In this document: in pieces, positions 44,262-53,623 of the stretch
Position numbering within the stretch: the first letter of the stretch is position 1
Layout of the letters: the number at the start of each line of letters is the position of its first letter
Source of the DNA: Arthrobacter_B citreus
Lineage (GTDB): Bacteria; Actinomycetota; Actinomycetes; Actinomycetales; Micrococcaceae
NCBI RefSeq assembly: GCF_042429235.1
Contig: NZ_JBHMBA010000002.1
DNA length: 64,000 bases
Direction: 5' to 3' (one strand)
Translations under genes and position numbers: made by a program
Notes under the pieces: model-generated
Told to the model about the DNA's origin: nothing
The model's input: only the letters and a program-made list of their open reading frames with translations
Databases searched by the model: none

Positions 44262-45377
44262 CTACGGCTGGTCTTCTTCGGTGCGCACCGTGCGCAGGAT
44301 CCTTCGCATGCTCATCGCCAGGGACGCGGTGACGTCCACCGGACTGTCCGGGGACGCTGCCGAGTTCATGTCGATTTGGAGCCGCCGGACGGCCTCGCGT
44401 GCGGTCTCGTACTCCTCCGCCCCGGCATCCCATGCCTCCACGGCTTCCCCGCTCGCGGTCATGGCATCGGACAGCTGCCCGGCAAGTTCGTCGGGCACCG
44501 GCATGTCCTCAGAGCTGGTCCAGATGGCGGTGGCCAGGACCTCCGTCATGTCCTCCACATACAGGGTTACCCGCTCCATGGCCCGCAAGGCGCGGTAGTC
44601 CGCCTCAAGGTCCCGCTGGTGGCGGTGCCGGCGGAGGTTGCCGCGCCGGCTGGTGTCCGCCAGCTGGACCGATTCCCGCACTTCGCGGCTGAAGGCCATC
44701 AGCTCGGTCCGGCGCTTGGACCAGTCCTCGTGCTCCGGCGGCCAGGATTCGGAGATGGCCGTGCCCATTTCCTTGAGCTGGCGGGCCAGGGACAGCCGCA
44801 GGGAGGCCAAACCGTCCACTGCTCCAGTGAGGTGCAGGGGAGGGAAGATGGTGGCATTGACGGTCAGCCCCACGCCCACGCCCACCAGCATCTGCACGGC
44901 GTAGCCAATGGAGTAGCCGTCCGGATCGTCGCCGCCCATCACAAGGACGAAGAGCGCCGCCATGGGCAGGTACTCCCGCCCGGCACCCAACCGGGAGATG
45001 CCGGCGAGCAGAACACCAATTCCGACAACCAGCGCGATGGTCCACACCGAGGGACCGCCGAACAGCAGGACCAGCAGAGCCAGGGCCATCCCCGTCACCA
45101 GCCCGATCAGGGTCTGGATCCCGACCTTCGCCGAGCCGGAAACGGTGGGGTACATGCTGATGAGTGCGCCCAGCGGTGCGTAATACGGATACTGTGCGGC
45201 AACACCGGGCACCAGTGGAGCCAGCGTCCAGGCGATGCCCACGGCAATGGCGGCCTTGACGGCCAGCTGGACGCGCGTATAGCGAATAACGCCCTTGAAC
45301 TGGTCGGCCATCGAGGACAGTGAAGTCCCCTGGAGGAGCCGCCCGGTTCTGCGAAAGAGTTTTTCCGTATTAGGCAT
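44262..45377 (-). CDS. FUSC-family (aromatic acid exporter-like) membrane protein
   Basis: A 371-residue protein with six membrane helices in the N-terminal half (about 35-185) and a long cytoplasmic helical half with charged segments (about 200-370). RVQLAVKAAIAVGIAW and GVGVGLTVNATIFPPL are typical of the FUSC fold. The substrate is unknown; relatives export aromatic acids. It is a half-size member, so it would work as an oligomer. Confidence 0.82.
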   Translation of the reverse strand: MPNTEKLFRRTGRLLQGTSLSSMADQFKGVIRYTRVQLAVKAAIAVGIAWTLAPLVPGVAAQYPYYAPLGALISMYPTVSGSAKVGIQTLIGLVTGMALALLVLLFGGPSVWTIALVVGIGVLLAGISRLGAGREYLPMAALFVLVMGGDDPDGYSIGYAVQMLVGVGVGLTVNATIFPPLHLTGAVDGLASLRLSLARQLKEMGTAISESWPPEHEDWSKRRTELMAFSREVRESVQLADTSRRGNLRRHRHQRDLEADYRALRAMERVTLYVEDMTEVLATAIWTSSEDMPVPDELAGQLSDAMTASGEAVEAWDAGAEEYETAREAVRRLQIDMNSAASPDSPVDVTASLAMSMRRILRTVRTEEDQP

Positions 45378-45492
45378 CAGACCAGTATTGCCCGGGCGCG
45401 GCGTGGGACACGATTCCGGTAGCCGTGGTCACAGCAACATCCGTCATCACGGCGTCTCCAGGCTCAGAGCAGCGCGGGCGTTCCGGATGGCG

Positions 45493-46425
45493 TCAGCTGG
45501 GGGCGGCCGTTCGGGGCGCAATGCTCTGCGTCCTCAGGATCTCCGCCAGCTGGTCAAGGAAGAGGCGGACCTGCGGGTTTTCGCGCTCGTTGATGACCAG
45601 GGCAAAAATGCTGCGGGCAAGGCGGATCTCGGGCACATCCAGGAGGATGACGCCGTCGTGCCGGTTGAGCATGGCCAGGTCCGGGACAAGCGCCGCACCG
45701 AGCCCGGCTGCGGCCATTTCCAAACTCGCGTTGAAGTCGTCGCAGTATGCGGCCACGTGGGGATGGAGGTTGCAGCCGGCGAAAAGCCGTTCAATGACGA
45801 GCGCGTCAGGCGTGCCGGGGTGGTGCATGATCCAGGGCATGTCCGAGAGCTGCTCAGCCGAGATCCGTGCCCCCTCGCGGATGCCCCAGGACCGGGGCAG
45901 GACCACCCGGAAGTCGTCATCGCCCAGCCACTGGCGGCTGATCGTGGACGGCCAGGCCAGCCCGCCCTGGCCCACCTGGTAGATGAGGGCAACATCGAGC
46001 TCTCCGCCGGCCCGCAGTCCCTGGATGGTCTGGCCCGGTTCCGCCACATGGATTTTGAGGTTGATGCCCAGGTCCTTCCAGCCGGGGGAGCCCACCAGCA
46101 GGGGAAGGGCAAAAGTGGCCAGGCTGGGGAAAATACCCAGACGCAGTTCGTGCTTGGTGCCGGCTTCAGCCCTGGCGGTGGCGGCCATCAGCGCGTCCAT
46201 GTCGGTGAGGACCTTGGATGCATGGCGGGCCATGACGACAGCGGCCTCCGTGGGCACGGCCGTGCGCGCGGAGCGTTCGAAGAGATGTGTCCCGGTGGCC
46301 CGCTCCAGGGCGGACATCTGCTGGGAGACCGCCGACGCGGTGTAGCCCAGCCGGAGGGCGGCTGCCGCAAAGGACCCCACTCGGATGACTTCCAGGAGGG
46401 TCTTGAGATGGATCGGGTTTACCAC
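45493..46425 (-). CDS. LysR-family transcription regulator
   Basis: A 310-residue regulator. The winged-helix domain is at about 1-60 (HLKTLLEVIRVGSFAAAALRLGYTASAVSQ, given here in parts: GSFAAAALRLGYTASAVSQQ is the helix-turn-helix) and the LysR substrate domain follows. GTG 46425 is preferred, with GGAAGG 8 bases upstream; ATG 46455 would add ten residues. Its likely target is not obvious, since the FUSC gene 115 bases downstream runs in the same direction. Confidence 0.88.
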   Translation of the reverse strand: MVNPIHLKTLLEVIRVGSFAAAALRLGYTASAVSQQMSALERATGTHLFERSARTAVPTEAAVVMARHASKVLTDMDALMAATARAEAGTKHELRLGIFPSLATFALPLLVGSPGWKDLGINLKIHVAEPGQTIQGLRAGGELDVALIYQVGQGGLAWPSTISRQWLGDDDFRVVLPRSWGIREGARISAEQLSDMPWIMHHPGTPDALVIERLFAGCNLHPHVAAYCDDFNASLEMAAAGLGAALVPDLAMLNRHDGVILLDVPEIRLARSIFALVINERENPQVRLFLDQLAEILRTQSIAPRTAAPS

Positions 46426-46490
46426 TGGTACCGCCTTCCGTGACGCCGCGGTCACTGCCGCCGTCGACCACTGTATCCGCCCTGCGGTTT

Positions 46491-47474
46491 CTAGGCGGAC
46501 CTGGCCGCCAGCGCCTGCAGCAGGGCGGCGCCGGTTTCGGCGTCATCCACTGTGACCACGAACTGGCGTCCGCTGCGGCGGTTGACCTGCAGGGCGGGTC
46601 CGGTGCGGACCACCACGCCAAACCGGCCCGGCACCCAGCGCAGGCCCCAACCGCCGAATTCCGCCGCCGGCACCACTGACACGGCTTCTGCGTCCCGGAC
46701 CTGGTCCAGGGGAATGAAGAACCGGGGGAAGCCGGCTATCGAAGTGACGGTCAGGCCGCGTTCATCCACCCGGACGCGGAAGGCAGCGGTGGTGGCGGCG
46801 GCAGCCAGCAGCACGGCGGTGACTGCGGTGAGCATCCAAGCGACGGCGGGCTCTGCCCACAGCCATGCGACGAGGGCGCCTGCGGCCACGGCTGTGACGG
46901 CACCCAGGATCAGCAGCAGTGCCGGCAGGGCCAGAGTGGTCTCGCGGAACCATAGCGCACGTTCTCCCTCGGCCAGCGGAAGCGGACGTTCCGGTACGGC
47001 AGCAGGGGCCGGCTCCGGCTTGGGCTGCACGAACCAGCACACGGCACCCACGCCGAACGCTGCCAGCACCGAATACAGGACGGGCATGCCGATCCCCGGA
47101 GCCTGTGCGGCGTCCGGCAGGCCGGACTGCATCAGCTGGCCCCACGTCAGCATCATGCACAGCATGGCGGTGATGGCAGGAATAACAGCTCCCATAAAGC
47201 GGTGGCCGGAGCCGGCGTCACCCAGGCCCGGGATGCTGCTCCCGGCCATCAGGGCAGGGATGCCCGCGCCCAGCAGCGCGGTCAGCAGGAGGGGTAGCCA
47301 CGGCGGCGCGAACCCGTCCGGTCCGCTGCTGCCCCAGTGCACTGCCACCGGGTTCGGCAGCGACGGCATGGCGATGAGCTGAAGCACCAGCGCAGCGGCC
47401 ACCATCACGGCGGGTACTGCGACTGCCACCAGCAGGAAGCGGCGGCGGGCAAGGGCGGCGGAGTCAGGACTCAC
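46491..47474 (-). CDS. DUF1648-domain membrane protein
   Basis: A 327-residue integral membrane protein. An N-terminal DUF1648 region (NPVAVHWGSSGPDGFAP) is followed by five or six further helices and a C-terminal cytoplasmic PH-like beta domain (RVRVDERGLTVTSIAGFPRFF). Its start GTG 47474 overlaps the GntR gene by 11 bases, with GAGGAG upstream. Pairs of a short GntR and a DUF1648 protein are common in Gram-positive bacteria. The function is unknown. Confidence 0.82.
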   Translation of the reverse strand: MSPDSAALARRRFLLVAVAVPAVMVAAALVLQLIAMPSLPNPVAVHWGSSGPDGFAPPWLPLLLTALLGAGIPALMAGSSIPGLGDAGSGHRFMGAVIPAITAMLCMMLTWGQLMQSGLPDAAQAPGIGMPVLYSVLAAFGVGAVCWFVQPKPEPAPAAVPERPLPLAEGERALWFRETTLALPALLLILGAVTAVAAGALVAWLWAEPAVAWMLTAVTAVLLAAAATTAAFRVRVDERGLTVTSIAGFPRFFIPLDQVRDAEAVSVVPAAEFGGWGLRWVPGRFGVVVRTGPALQVNRRSGRQFVVTVDDAETGAALLQALAARSA

Positions 47475-47820
47475 GGGCAATCTCCTCTACATAGGCGGAC
47501 AGGGTTTCCGGCGGCAGACCCAGTTCTTTGGCTTTGGCGATCAGGGCCAGCACCTCGGGATGCAGCGCGGCCAGCGGTGCGGCTGCTTCCGTGAGGACCG
47601 CGCCGCGTCCGCGGCGGAGCTCGACGAGTCCCTCGGCCCTGAGCTCCTGATAGGCATGCAGCACGGTGTGCACGTTGATGCCCAGGGACTCGGCAACCTC
47701 CCTGGCGGACGGAAGGCGTTCGCCCGGCTTGAGCCGCCCCGCGGCGGCATCCGCGCGGATGGAGGCGGCCAGCTGGGCAAACAGCGGCTGGTCGCTGGAG
47801 GAATCCACTTTTATCAGCAT
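47464..47820 (-). CDS. Short GntR-family (YtrA-type) regulator
   Basis: A 118-residue repressor-like protein. The winged helix reads QPLFAQLAASIRADAAAGRL, then LPSAREVAESLGINVHTVLHAY, followed by a short C-terminal dimerisation tail in place of an effector domain. It probably controls its own operon with the DUF1648 gene it overlaps. Confidence 0.9.
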   Translation of the reverse strand: MLIKVDSSSDQPLFAQLAASIRADAAAGRLKPGERLPSAREVAESLGINVHTVLHAYQELRAEGLVELRRGRGAVLTEAAAPLAALHPEVLALIAKAKELGLPPETLSAYVEEIARES

Positions 47821-48157
47821 GCACTTATTCTACTTCAACTAGAACAATGTGACCACCTCGCCGCCTGCGGCTGCGACACGCCAGCGATTCGCGACACGCA
47901 GTGGAAATTGTGGCCTTGGCGACCATCGCGGGGGTGTGTGTTCATTCTGCACAGCCTGTGGAGAACCCGCAGCAGACCTGCGGGAATCCACGGAATTTTC
48001 AGTCCCGCCCTGTGCATTAACTGTGGACGACGGGACCGGCGAATGACATACTTGTAATACATCATCTTGGGGTTCCCGTTGCAGCTGCGCACTAGATGTA
48101 GTGTCTGGATGTAGTATCAATGGACAGACTTCAAGGCTTCACAAGGGGAGACCAACC
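47821..48157 (+). promoter_or_regulatory. Upstream region of nrdHIEF with NrdR-type box and hairpin
   Basis: This 337-base gap lies between divergent gntR and nrdH. GCACTAGATGTAGTGT (48090-48105), with arms CACTA and TAGTG, resembles the NrdR box. A hairpin at 47958-47991 pairs GTGGA and CCCGCAG with CTGCGGG and TCCAC. TAGTAT at 48113-48118 is a likely -10. No second clear NrdR box was found at the usual three-turn spacing. Confidence 0.55.
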
Positions 48158-48403
48158 ATGACCGTTACGGTTTACACCAAGCCCTCCTGCGTTCAGTGCA
48201 ACGCTACTTACCGGGCGCTGGACAAGAAGGGCATCACGTACCAGATCGTGGACATGTCCCAGGATGCGGAGGCCCTGGAACGGGTCCGCGCGCTGGGCTA
48301 CATGCAGGCTCCTGTCGTCATCACCGAGCAGGACTCCTGGTCGGGTTTCCGCCCGGACAAGATCGACGCGCTGGCCCAAGCATCGGTTTCCTCTGTCGCC
48401 TAA
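48158..48403 (+). CDS. nrdH: Glutaredoxin-like NrdH
   Basis: An 81-residue redoxin and hydrogen donor for class Ib ribonucleotide reductase. The active site is Cys11-Val-Gln-Cys14, and the C-terminal WSGFRPDKI is the NrdH signature. AGGGGAG precedes the ATG. It is the first gene of nrdHIEF. Confidence 0.97.
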   Translation: MTVTVYTKPSCVQCNATYRALDKKGITYQIVDMSQDAEALERVRALGYMQAPVVITEQDSWSGFRPDKIDALAQASVSSVA

Positions 48404-48466
48404 GCTTCGCTTCGCAGCACCGGCACCACCACACGTTGTACCCGCACCGTCAGGAGCGCAGGAACC

Positions 48467-48976
48467 ATGACACTGGGGATAGCACACCGCTCCGGGGAGA
48501 TCCCGGATCCGGGATCCGCAGCAGACGCGCAGCCCGTCACTGACGCACCCCTGATTTACTTTTCATCGGCATCCGGATATACCGCCCGCTTTGTCGGAAA
48601 ACTCGACACCGCCGCAGGGAAAATCCCGCTCCACACCTCCGAACCCACACTGCTGGCCCAGCGCCCGTACGTCCTGCTGCTGCCCACTTACGGCGGCACC
48701 GCGGAACAGCCCGGAGCTGCGGCGCGGGGCGCAGTGCCCAAGCAGGTCATCAAGTTTCTCAACAACGAGCACAACCGCTCCCTGATCAGGGGAGTGATTG
48801 GCGCAGGCAACACCAACTTTGGGGACACCTATTGCCTGGCGGCGGACATCGTCGCCGTGAAGTGCAAAGTCCCCGTTTTATATAGATTTGAACTCATGGG
48901 CACGTCCGAGGACGTCGCCAAAGTTAACGAAGGATTGGAAGAGTTTTGGACGCATCAGTCGCAGAAGCCGGCATGA
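48467..48976 (+). CDS. nrdI: NrdI flavodoxin-like protein
   Basis: A 169-residue flavoprotein that supplies oxidant to assemble the dimanganese cofactor of NrdF. LIYFSSASGYTARFV binds FMN phosphate, and LLPTYGG, GAGNTNFGDTY and LYRFELMGT are family motifs. About 25 extra residues precede the conserved part. Its stop overlaps the nrdE ATG (ATGA). Confidence 0.96.
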   Translation: MTLGIAHRSGEIPDPGSAADAQPVTDAPLIYFSSASGYTARFVGKLDTAAGKIPLHTSEPTLLAQRPYVLLLPTYGGTAEQPGAAARGAVPKQVIKFLNNEHNRSLIRGVIGAGNTNFGDTYCLAADIVAVKCKVPVLYRFELMGTSEDVAKVNEGLEEFWTHQSQKPA

Positions 48977-51111
48977 CGGACTCCAAGGAGATGCCGGAGG
49001 CCTACAAGGACTTGGGCTATCACGAGCTCAACGCCATGCTGAACCTGTACGGCAAGAACGGCGAGATCCAGTTCGACGCCGACCGCGCTGCTGCGCGCCA
49101 GTACTTCCTCGAGCACGTGAACAACAACACCGTGTTCTTCCACGACCTGGAAGAGAAGCTGGAATACCTGGTCAAGAACGAGTACTACGAGAGTGAAACC
49201 CTCGACCAGTACTCCATGGACTTCATCCGCGAGCTGTACCAGCGCGCCTACAAGAAGAAGTTCCGCTTCGAGACCTTCCTGGGCGCCTTCAAGTTCTACA
49301 CCTCCTACACGCTGAAGACCTTTGACGGCAAGCGTTACCTGGAGCGCTACGAAGACCGCGTCTGCATGGTGGCCCTGCACCTGGCCCGCGGCGACGAGAA
49401 GCTGGCCATGCAGATGGTCGACGAGATCATCGGCGGCCGTTTCCAGCCCGCCACCCCCACCTTCCTGAACGCCGGCAAGGCCCAGCGCGGAGAACTCGTT
49501 TCCTGCTTCCTGCTGCGCATTGAAGACAACATGGAGTCGATTGGCCGTTCCATCAACTCCGCCCTGCAGCTGTCCAAGCGCGGCGGCGGTGTGGCCTTCG
49601 CCCTGACCAACATCCGCGAGGTCGGCGCTCCGATCAAGCAGATCGAGAACCAGTCCTCCGGCGTCATCCCCGTGATGAAGCTCCTTGAGGATTCCTTCTC
49701 CTACGCCAACCAGCTCGGTGCCCGCCAGGGTGCAGGTGCCGTGTACCTGCACGCCCACCACCCGGACATCAACCGGTTCCTGGACACCAAGCGCGAAAAC
49801 GCGGACGAGAAGATCCGTATCAAGACCCTCTCCCTCGGCGTCGTCGTTCCCGACATCACCTTTGAACTGGCCAAGCGTGACGAGGACATGTACCTGTTCT
49901 CCCCGTACGACGTCGAAAAGGTCTACGGCATGCCGTTCTCGGACATCTCGGTCACCGAGAAGTACTACGAGATGGTGGACGACGCCCGGATCAAGAAGAC
50001 CAAGATCAAGGCCCGCGAGTTCTTCCAGACTCTCGCCGAGATCCAGTTCGAGTCCGGCTACCCGTACATCATGTTCGAAGACACCGTGAACCGGGAAAAC
50101 CCGATTGACGGCAAGATCATCATGTCCAACCTGTGCTCCGAAATCCTTCAGGTTTCCGAGCCCACCACGTACAACGATGACCTCTCCTATGCCGAGACCG
50201 GCAAGGACATCTCCTGCAACCTGGGTTCGCTGAACATCGCCAAGACGATGGATTCCCCGGACTTCGGCCGGACCATCGAAACCTCGATCCGCGCCCTGAC
50301 CGCTGTGTCCGACATGAGCCACATCGGTTCCGTGCCGTCCATCGCCAAGGGCAACGACGCGTCCCACGCCATCGGCCTGGGCCAGATGAACCTGCACGGC
50401 TACCTGGCACGTGAGCGCGTGCACTACGGGTCCGAAGAGGGCATCGACTTCACGAACATCTACTTCTACTCCGTGGTTTACCACGCGGTGCGGGCGTCAA
50501 ACCTGCTCTCGATCGAAACCGGACGCAAGTTCGCCGGCTTCGATAAGTCCAAGTACGCCACCGGCGAGTTCTTCGACAAGTACGTGAACCAGGAATGGGT
50601 TCCCAAGACAGAGCGCGTGCGCGAGCTGTTCGAAGGCATCCACATCCCGACCCAGGCTGACTGGGCCGCGCTGAAGGCTTCGGTCATGGAGCACGGCATC
50701 TACAACCAGAACCTGCAGGCTGTGCCGCCCACCGGCTCGATCTCCTACATCAACAACTCCACCTCCTCGATTCACCCGGTGGCTGCGAAGATCGAGATCC
50801 GCAAGGAAGGCAAGCTCGGCCGCGTGTACTACCCGGCTCCGTACCTGACCAACGACAACCTGGAGTTCTACCAGGATGCCTACGAAATCGGCTACGAGAA
50901 GATCATCGACACCTACGCCGCTGCCACGCAGCACGTGGACCAGGGCCTGTCCCTGACGCTGTTCTTCAAGGACACCGCAACCACGCGCGACATCAACAAG
51001 GCGCAGATCTACGCATGGCGCAAGGGCATCAAGACCATCTACTACATCCGCCTGCGCCAGCTCGCGCTCGAGGGTACTGAGGTGGAAAATTGCGTCTCCT
51101 GCATGCTGTGA
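48973..51111 (+). CDS. nrdE: Ribonucleoside-diphosphate reductase class Ib, alpha subunit
   Basis: A 712-residue catalytic subunit. Active-site segments are GELVSCFLLRIEDNMESI (first cysteine), LCSEILQVSEP (radical cysteine and Glu) and the C-terminal ENCVSCML cysteine pair that is re-reduced by NrdH. There is no N-terminal ATP cone, as expected for class Ib. ATG 48973 overlaps the nrdI stop; the upstream in-frame TTG is not needed. Confidence 0.97.
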   Translation: MTDSKEMPEAYKDLGYHELNAMLNLYGKNGEIQFDADRAAARQYFLEHVNNNTVFFHDLEEKLEYLVKNEYYESETLDQYSMDFIRELYQRAYKKKFRFETFLGAFKFYTSYTLKTFDGKRYLERYEDRVCMVALHLARGDEKLAMQMVDEIIGGRFQPATPTFLNAGKAQRGELVSCFLLRIEDNMESIGRSINSALQLSKRGGGVAFALTNIREVGAPIKQIENQSSGVIPVMKLLEDSFSYANQLGARQGAGAVYLHAHHPDINRFLDTKRENADEKIRIKTLSLGVVVPDITFELAKRDEDMYLFSPYDVEKVYGMPFSDISVTEKYYEMVDDARIKKTKIKAREFFQTLAEIQFESGYPYIMFEDTVNRENPIDGKIIMSNLCSEILQVSEPTTYNDDLSYAETGKDISCNLGSLNIAKTMDSPDFGRTIETSIRALTAVSDMSHIGSVPSIAKGNDASHAIGLGQMNLHGYLARERVHYGSEEGIDFTNIYFYSVVYHAVRASNLLSIETGRKFAGFDKSKYATGEFFDKYVNQEWVPKTERVRELFEGIHIPTQADWAALKASVMEHGIYNQNLQAVPPTGSISYINNSTSSIHPVAAKIEIRKEGKLGRVYYPAPYLTNDNLEFYQDAYEIGYEKIIDTYAAATQHVDQGLSLTLFFKDTATTRDINKAQIYAWRKGIKTIYYIRLRQLALEGTEVENCVSCML

Positions 51112-51171
51112 CGTTTCCGCCTGCTGCGGCTGCCTAACCCCTCGCACTCTTTTCAAGACAAGGAACCATTC

Positions 51172-52146
51172 ATGACCGAGAAGCTGAAGCTGATCGACAG
51201 CGTCCAGGCGATCAACTGGAACAAGATTCAGGACGATAAGGACGTGGAAGTCTGGAACCGCCTGGTCAACAACTTCTGGCTGCCGGAGAAGGTGCCGCTG
51301 TCCAACGACGTCCAGTCGTGGAACACGCTGACCCCGGATGAGCAGCAGCTGACCATGCGCGTGTTCACCGGCCTGACGCTGCTGGACACCGTGCAGGCCA
51401 CGGTTGGCGCCGTCTCGCTGATCCCCGACGCAATCACCCCGCACGAGGAAGCCGTTTACACGAACATCGCGTTCATGGAGTCGGTGCACGCCAAGAGCTA
51501 TTCCTCGATCTTCTCCACGCTGGCCTCCACCAAGGAGATCGACGAGGCCTTCCGCTGGTCCACCGAGAACGAGAACCTGCAGAAGAAAGCCCACATCGTC
51601 ACCGACTACTACCGCGGCGACGATCCTCTGAAGCGCAAGGTTGCGTCCACTCTGCTGGAGTCCTTCCTCTTCTACTCGGGCTTCTACCTGCCGATGTACT
51701 GGTCCTCACGGGCCAAGCTGACAAACACGGCTGACCTGATCCGCCTGATCATCCGTGATGAGGCCGTGCACGGCTACTACATCGGCTACAAGTTCCAGAA
51801 GGGCCTGGATGGCGCGTCCGAAGAACGCAAGCAGGAGATGAAGGACTACACGTTCGAACTGCTCTTTGAGCTGTACGAAAACGAAGTCCAGTACACGCAC
51901 GACCTGTACGACGGCGTCGGCCTGGCCGAGGACGTCAAGAAGTTCCTGCACTACAACGCCAACAAGGCGCTGATGAACCTGGGCTACGAAGCCATGTTCC
52001 CGTCCGCCCTGACGGACGTGAACCCGGCGATCCTGTCCGCGCTGTCCCCGAATGCGGATGAGAATCACGACTTCTTCTCCGGGTCGGGTTCCTCCTACGT
52101 GATCGGCAAGGCCGTGAACACAGAAGACGACGACTGGGACTTCTAG
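51172..52146 (+). CDS. nrdF: Ribonucleoside-diphosphate reductase class Ib, beta subunit
   Basis: A 324-residue ferritin-fold subunit carrying the metal and tyrosyl radical. NWNKIQDDKDVEVWNRL, AFMESVHAKSYSSIF and IRDEAVHGYYIGYKFQ hold metal ligands. The C-terminus DDDWDF is the NrdE docking peptide. AAGGAACC precedes the ATG. It closes the operon before a strong terminator. Confidence 0.97.
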   Translation: MTEKLKLIDSVQAINWNKIQDDKDVEVWNRLVNNFWLPEKVPLSNDVQSWNTLTPDEQQLTMRVFTGLTLLDTVQATVGAVSLIPDAITPHEEAVYTNIAFMESVHAKSYSSIFSTLASTKEIDEAFRWSTENENLQKKAHIVTDYYRGDDPLKRKVASTLLESFLFYSGFYLPMYWSSRAKLTNTADLIRLIIRDEAVHGYYIGYKFQKGLDGASEERKQEMKDYTFELLFELYENEVQYTHDLYDGVGLAEDVKKFLHYNANKALMNLGYEAMFPSALTDVNPAILSALSPNADENHDFFSGSGSSYVIGKAVNTEDDDWDF

Positions 52147-52159
52147 TTCCCTAGTTCTC

Positions 52160-52195
52160 AAAAGGTCCCGCACATTCACTGTGCGGGACCTTTTC
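52160..52195 (+). terminator. Intrinsic terminator of nrdHIEF
   Basis: AAAAGGTCCCGCACA pairs with TGTGCGGGACCTTTT around TTCAC, directly after nrdF. Confidence 0.93.
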
Positions 52196-52248
52196 GTTGG
52201 ATTCATCCGCCGTAGAGTGACACCGAACCACACTCACCAGGAGATGCC

Positions 52249-52908
52249 ATGTCCATGGTCCGCGTGCACAACTTCTCGGTATCCCTCGATGGCTTCGGCA
52301 CCGGAGCGGGCCAGCAGCTCGACGCTCCCTTCGGCCACGCGGGAACACGGCTGGTGGAGTGGGCATTCGAGACGCGCACCTTCCGCGCCATGGGCATCCA
52401 CGGCGAGTCCGAGGGCTCCTTCGGCGTCGACGAAGCCTTCGCCGGCACCTGGGGGCCCGGGATCGGCGTGGAAATCATGGGCCGCAATAAGTTCGGTCCT
52501 CAACGCGGCCCCTGGGAGGACGAGGAATGGCAAGGCTGGTGGGGTGAGAATCCCGTTTTCCACACCCCTGTTGTGGTGCTGACACACCATCCCCGGCCGG
52601 TGCTCGAGATGGCAGGCGGAACAACCTTCCATTTTGTTGATGCGGACCCCTTTTCAGCGCTCCGGCAGGCCCGTGCCCTTGCCGGCGATCTCGACGTCCG
52701 GATTGGCGGCGGCGTCAGCACTGTGCGGCAGTTCCTCGAAGCCGACCTGATCGACCACATGCACGTCGTCGTCGTACCGATTGTCCTTGGCCGGGGTGAA
52801 CAACTATGGGAAGGACTCGAAGGACTCGAACACCGCTTTGACATCGAAGCGACACCGTCTCCCTTCGGCGTCGTCCATCTGGTCTTCACCCGCCGCAGAC
52901 ACCTTTAG
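52249..52908 (+). CDS. Dihydrofolate-reductase-fold protein (RibD C-terminal-like)
   Basis: A 219-residue member of the dihydrofolate reductase / RibD_C family: VHNFSVSLDGFGTGAGQ at the N-terminus, VVLTHHPR in the middle, VRIGGGVSTVRQFLEADLIDHMHVVV (quoted in parts: RIGGGVSTVRQ and LIDHMHVVV) and VPIVLGRGEQLW. The cofactor-binding Gly segment is intact. The true substrate is unknown. AGGAG precedes ATG 52249. Confidence 0.88.
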   Translation: MSMVRVHNFSVSLDGFGTGAGQQLDAPFGHAGTRLVEWAFETRTFRAMGIHGESEGSFGVDEAFAGTWGPGIGVEIMGRNKFGPQRGPWEDEEWQGWWGENPVFHTPVVVLTHHPRPVLEMAGGTTFHFVDADPFSALRQARALAGDLDVRIGGGVSTVRQFLEADLIDHMHVVVVPIVLGRGEQLWEGLEGLEHRFDIEATPSPFGVVHLVFTRRRHL

Positions 52909-52957
52909 CCGCGAATACCGTGGACGGCCGCTGCCACGTCCGCCTAGTCTGCGCGTC

Positions 52958-53533
52958 ATGACTGAAGAAAAGAACGCCCGCAAAATCGAACCGCCGCCGG
53001 CCGGAAGCGAAACAGAAACGCTGATGGGGTCACTCGACCGGCAGCGTTCCACCTTCGCGTGGAAAACCGCCGGCCTCGATGCCGGGGCTCTCGCCGCCAC
53101 GGTTGGCGCCTCCACCATTACCCTGGGTGGCCTGCTCAAACATCTCGCAAGTGTGGAGGACATTTACTTCGCCTGGCGGCTGAAGGGACAGGACCCCGGA
53201 TCGCCGTGGAACACGGTGGACTGGGACAATGATCCGGACTGGGCGTGGCGGACAGCCGCTGAGGACAGCCCGGAAGAGTTGTACGCTCTGTGGAGCGGCG
53301 CGGTGGAGCGCTCCCGGCAGCGGCTCGGGGACGCGCTCGACGACGGCGGACTGGAAATGCTGCTGCCGCCGGTTGACGGGGAGGTTGGCAGCCTGCGCCG
53401 CATGCTGATTGACCTGGTGGAGGAGTACGCCAGGCATGTGGGGCATGCTGACCTGATCCGGGAATCCGTGGACGGGCTGGTGGGGGAGGACCCTCCGGCG
53501 GGCTTTCCCGATCCGGCCGCCGGAGTGCGCTGA
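52958..53533 (+). CDS. DinB / DUF664 four-helix protein
   Basis: A 191-residue protein of the DinB superfamily (mycothiol transferase-like bundle). LGGLLKHLASVEDIYF holds the first histidine and VEEYARHVGHADLIRE the later metal-binding histidines; RSTFAWKTAGLD is the N-terminal family segment. Mycothiol-dependent detoxification is plausible. No ribosome site precedes ATG 52958, and TAGTCT at 52945-52950 suggests a leaderless message. Confidence 0.85.
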   Translation: MTEEKNARKIEPPPAGSETETLMGSLDRQRSTFAWKTAGLDAGALAATVGASTITLGGLLKHLASVEDIYFAWRLKGQDPGSPWNTVDWDNDPDWAWRTAAEDSPEELYALWSGAVERSRQRLGDALDDGGLEMLLPPVDGEVGSLRRMLIDLVEEYARHVGHADLIRESVDGLVGEDPPAGFPDPAAGVR

Positions 53534-53575
53534 ACCCGGCCCGCACCCGGGCTGCCCACCGGACCTCCCGCGTCG

Positions 53576-53588
53576 AAGGAGGTGATCC
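53576..53588 (+). promoter_or_regulatory. 13-base full complement of the 16S rRNA 3' tail
   Basis: AAGGAGGTGATCC is complementary to the end of 16S rRNA beyond the usual Shine-Dalgarno core. It lies 35 bases before the chosen start of the carboxypeptidase gene, which has its own GGAGG. GTG 53582 lies inside the element. Confidence 0.6.
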
Positions 53589-53623
53589 ATCCGTGGTTAT
53601 GGGAAAGTTGCGGTGGAGGAAAA

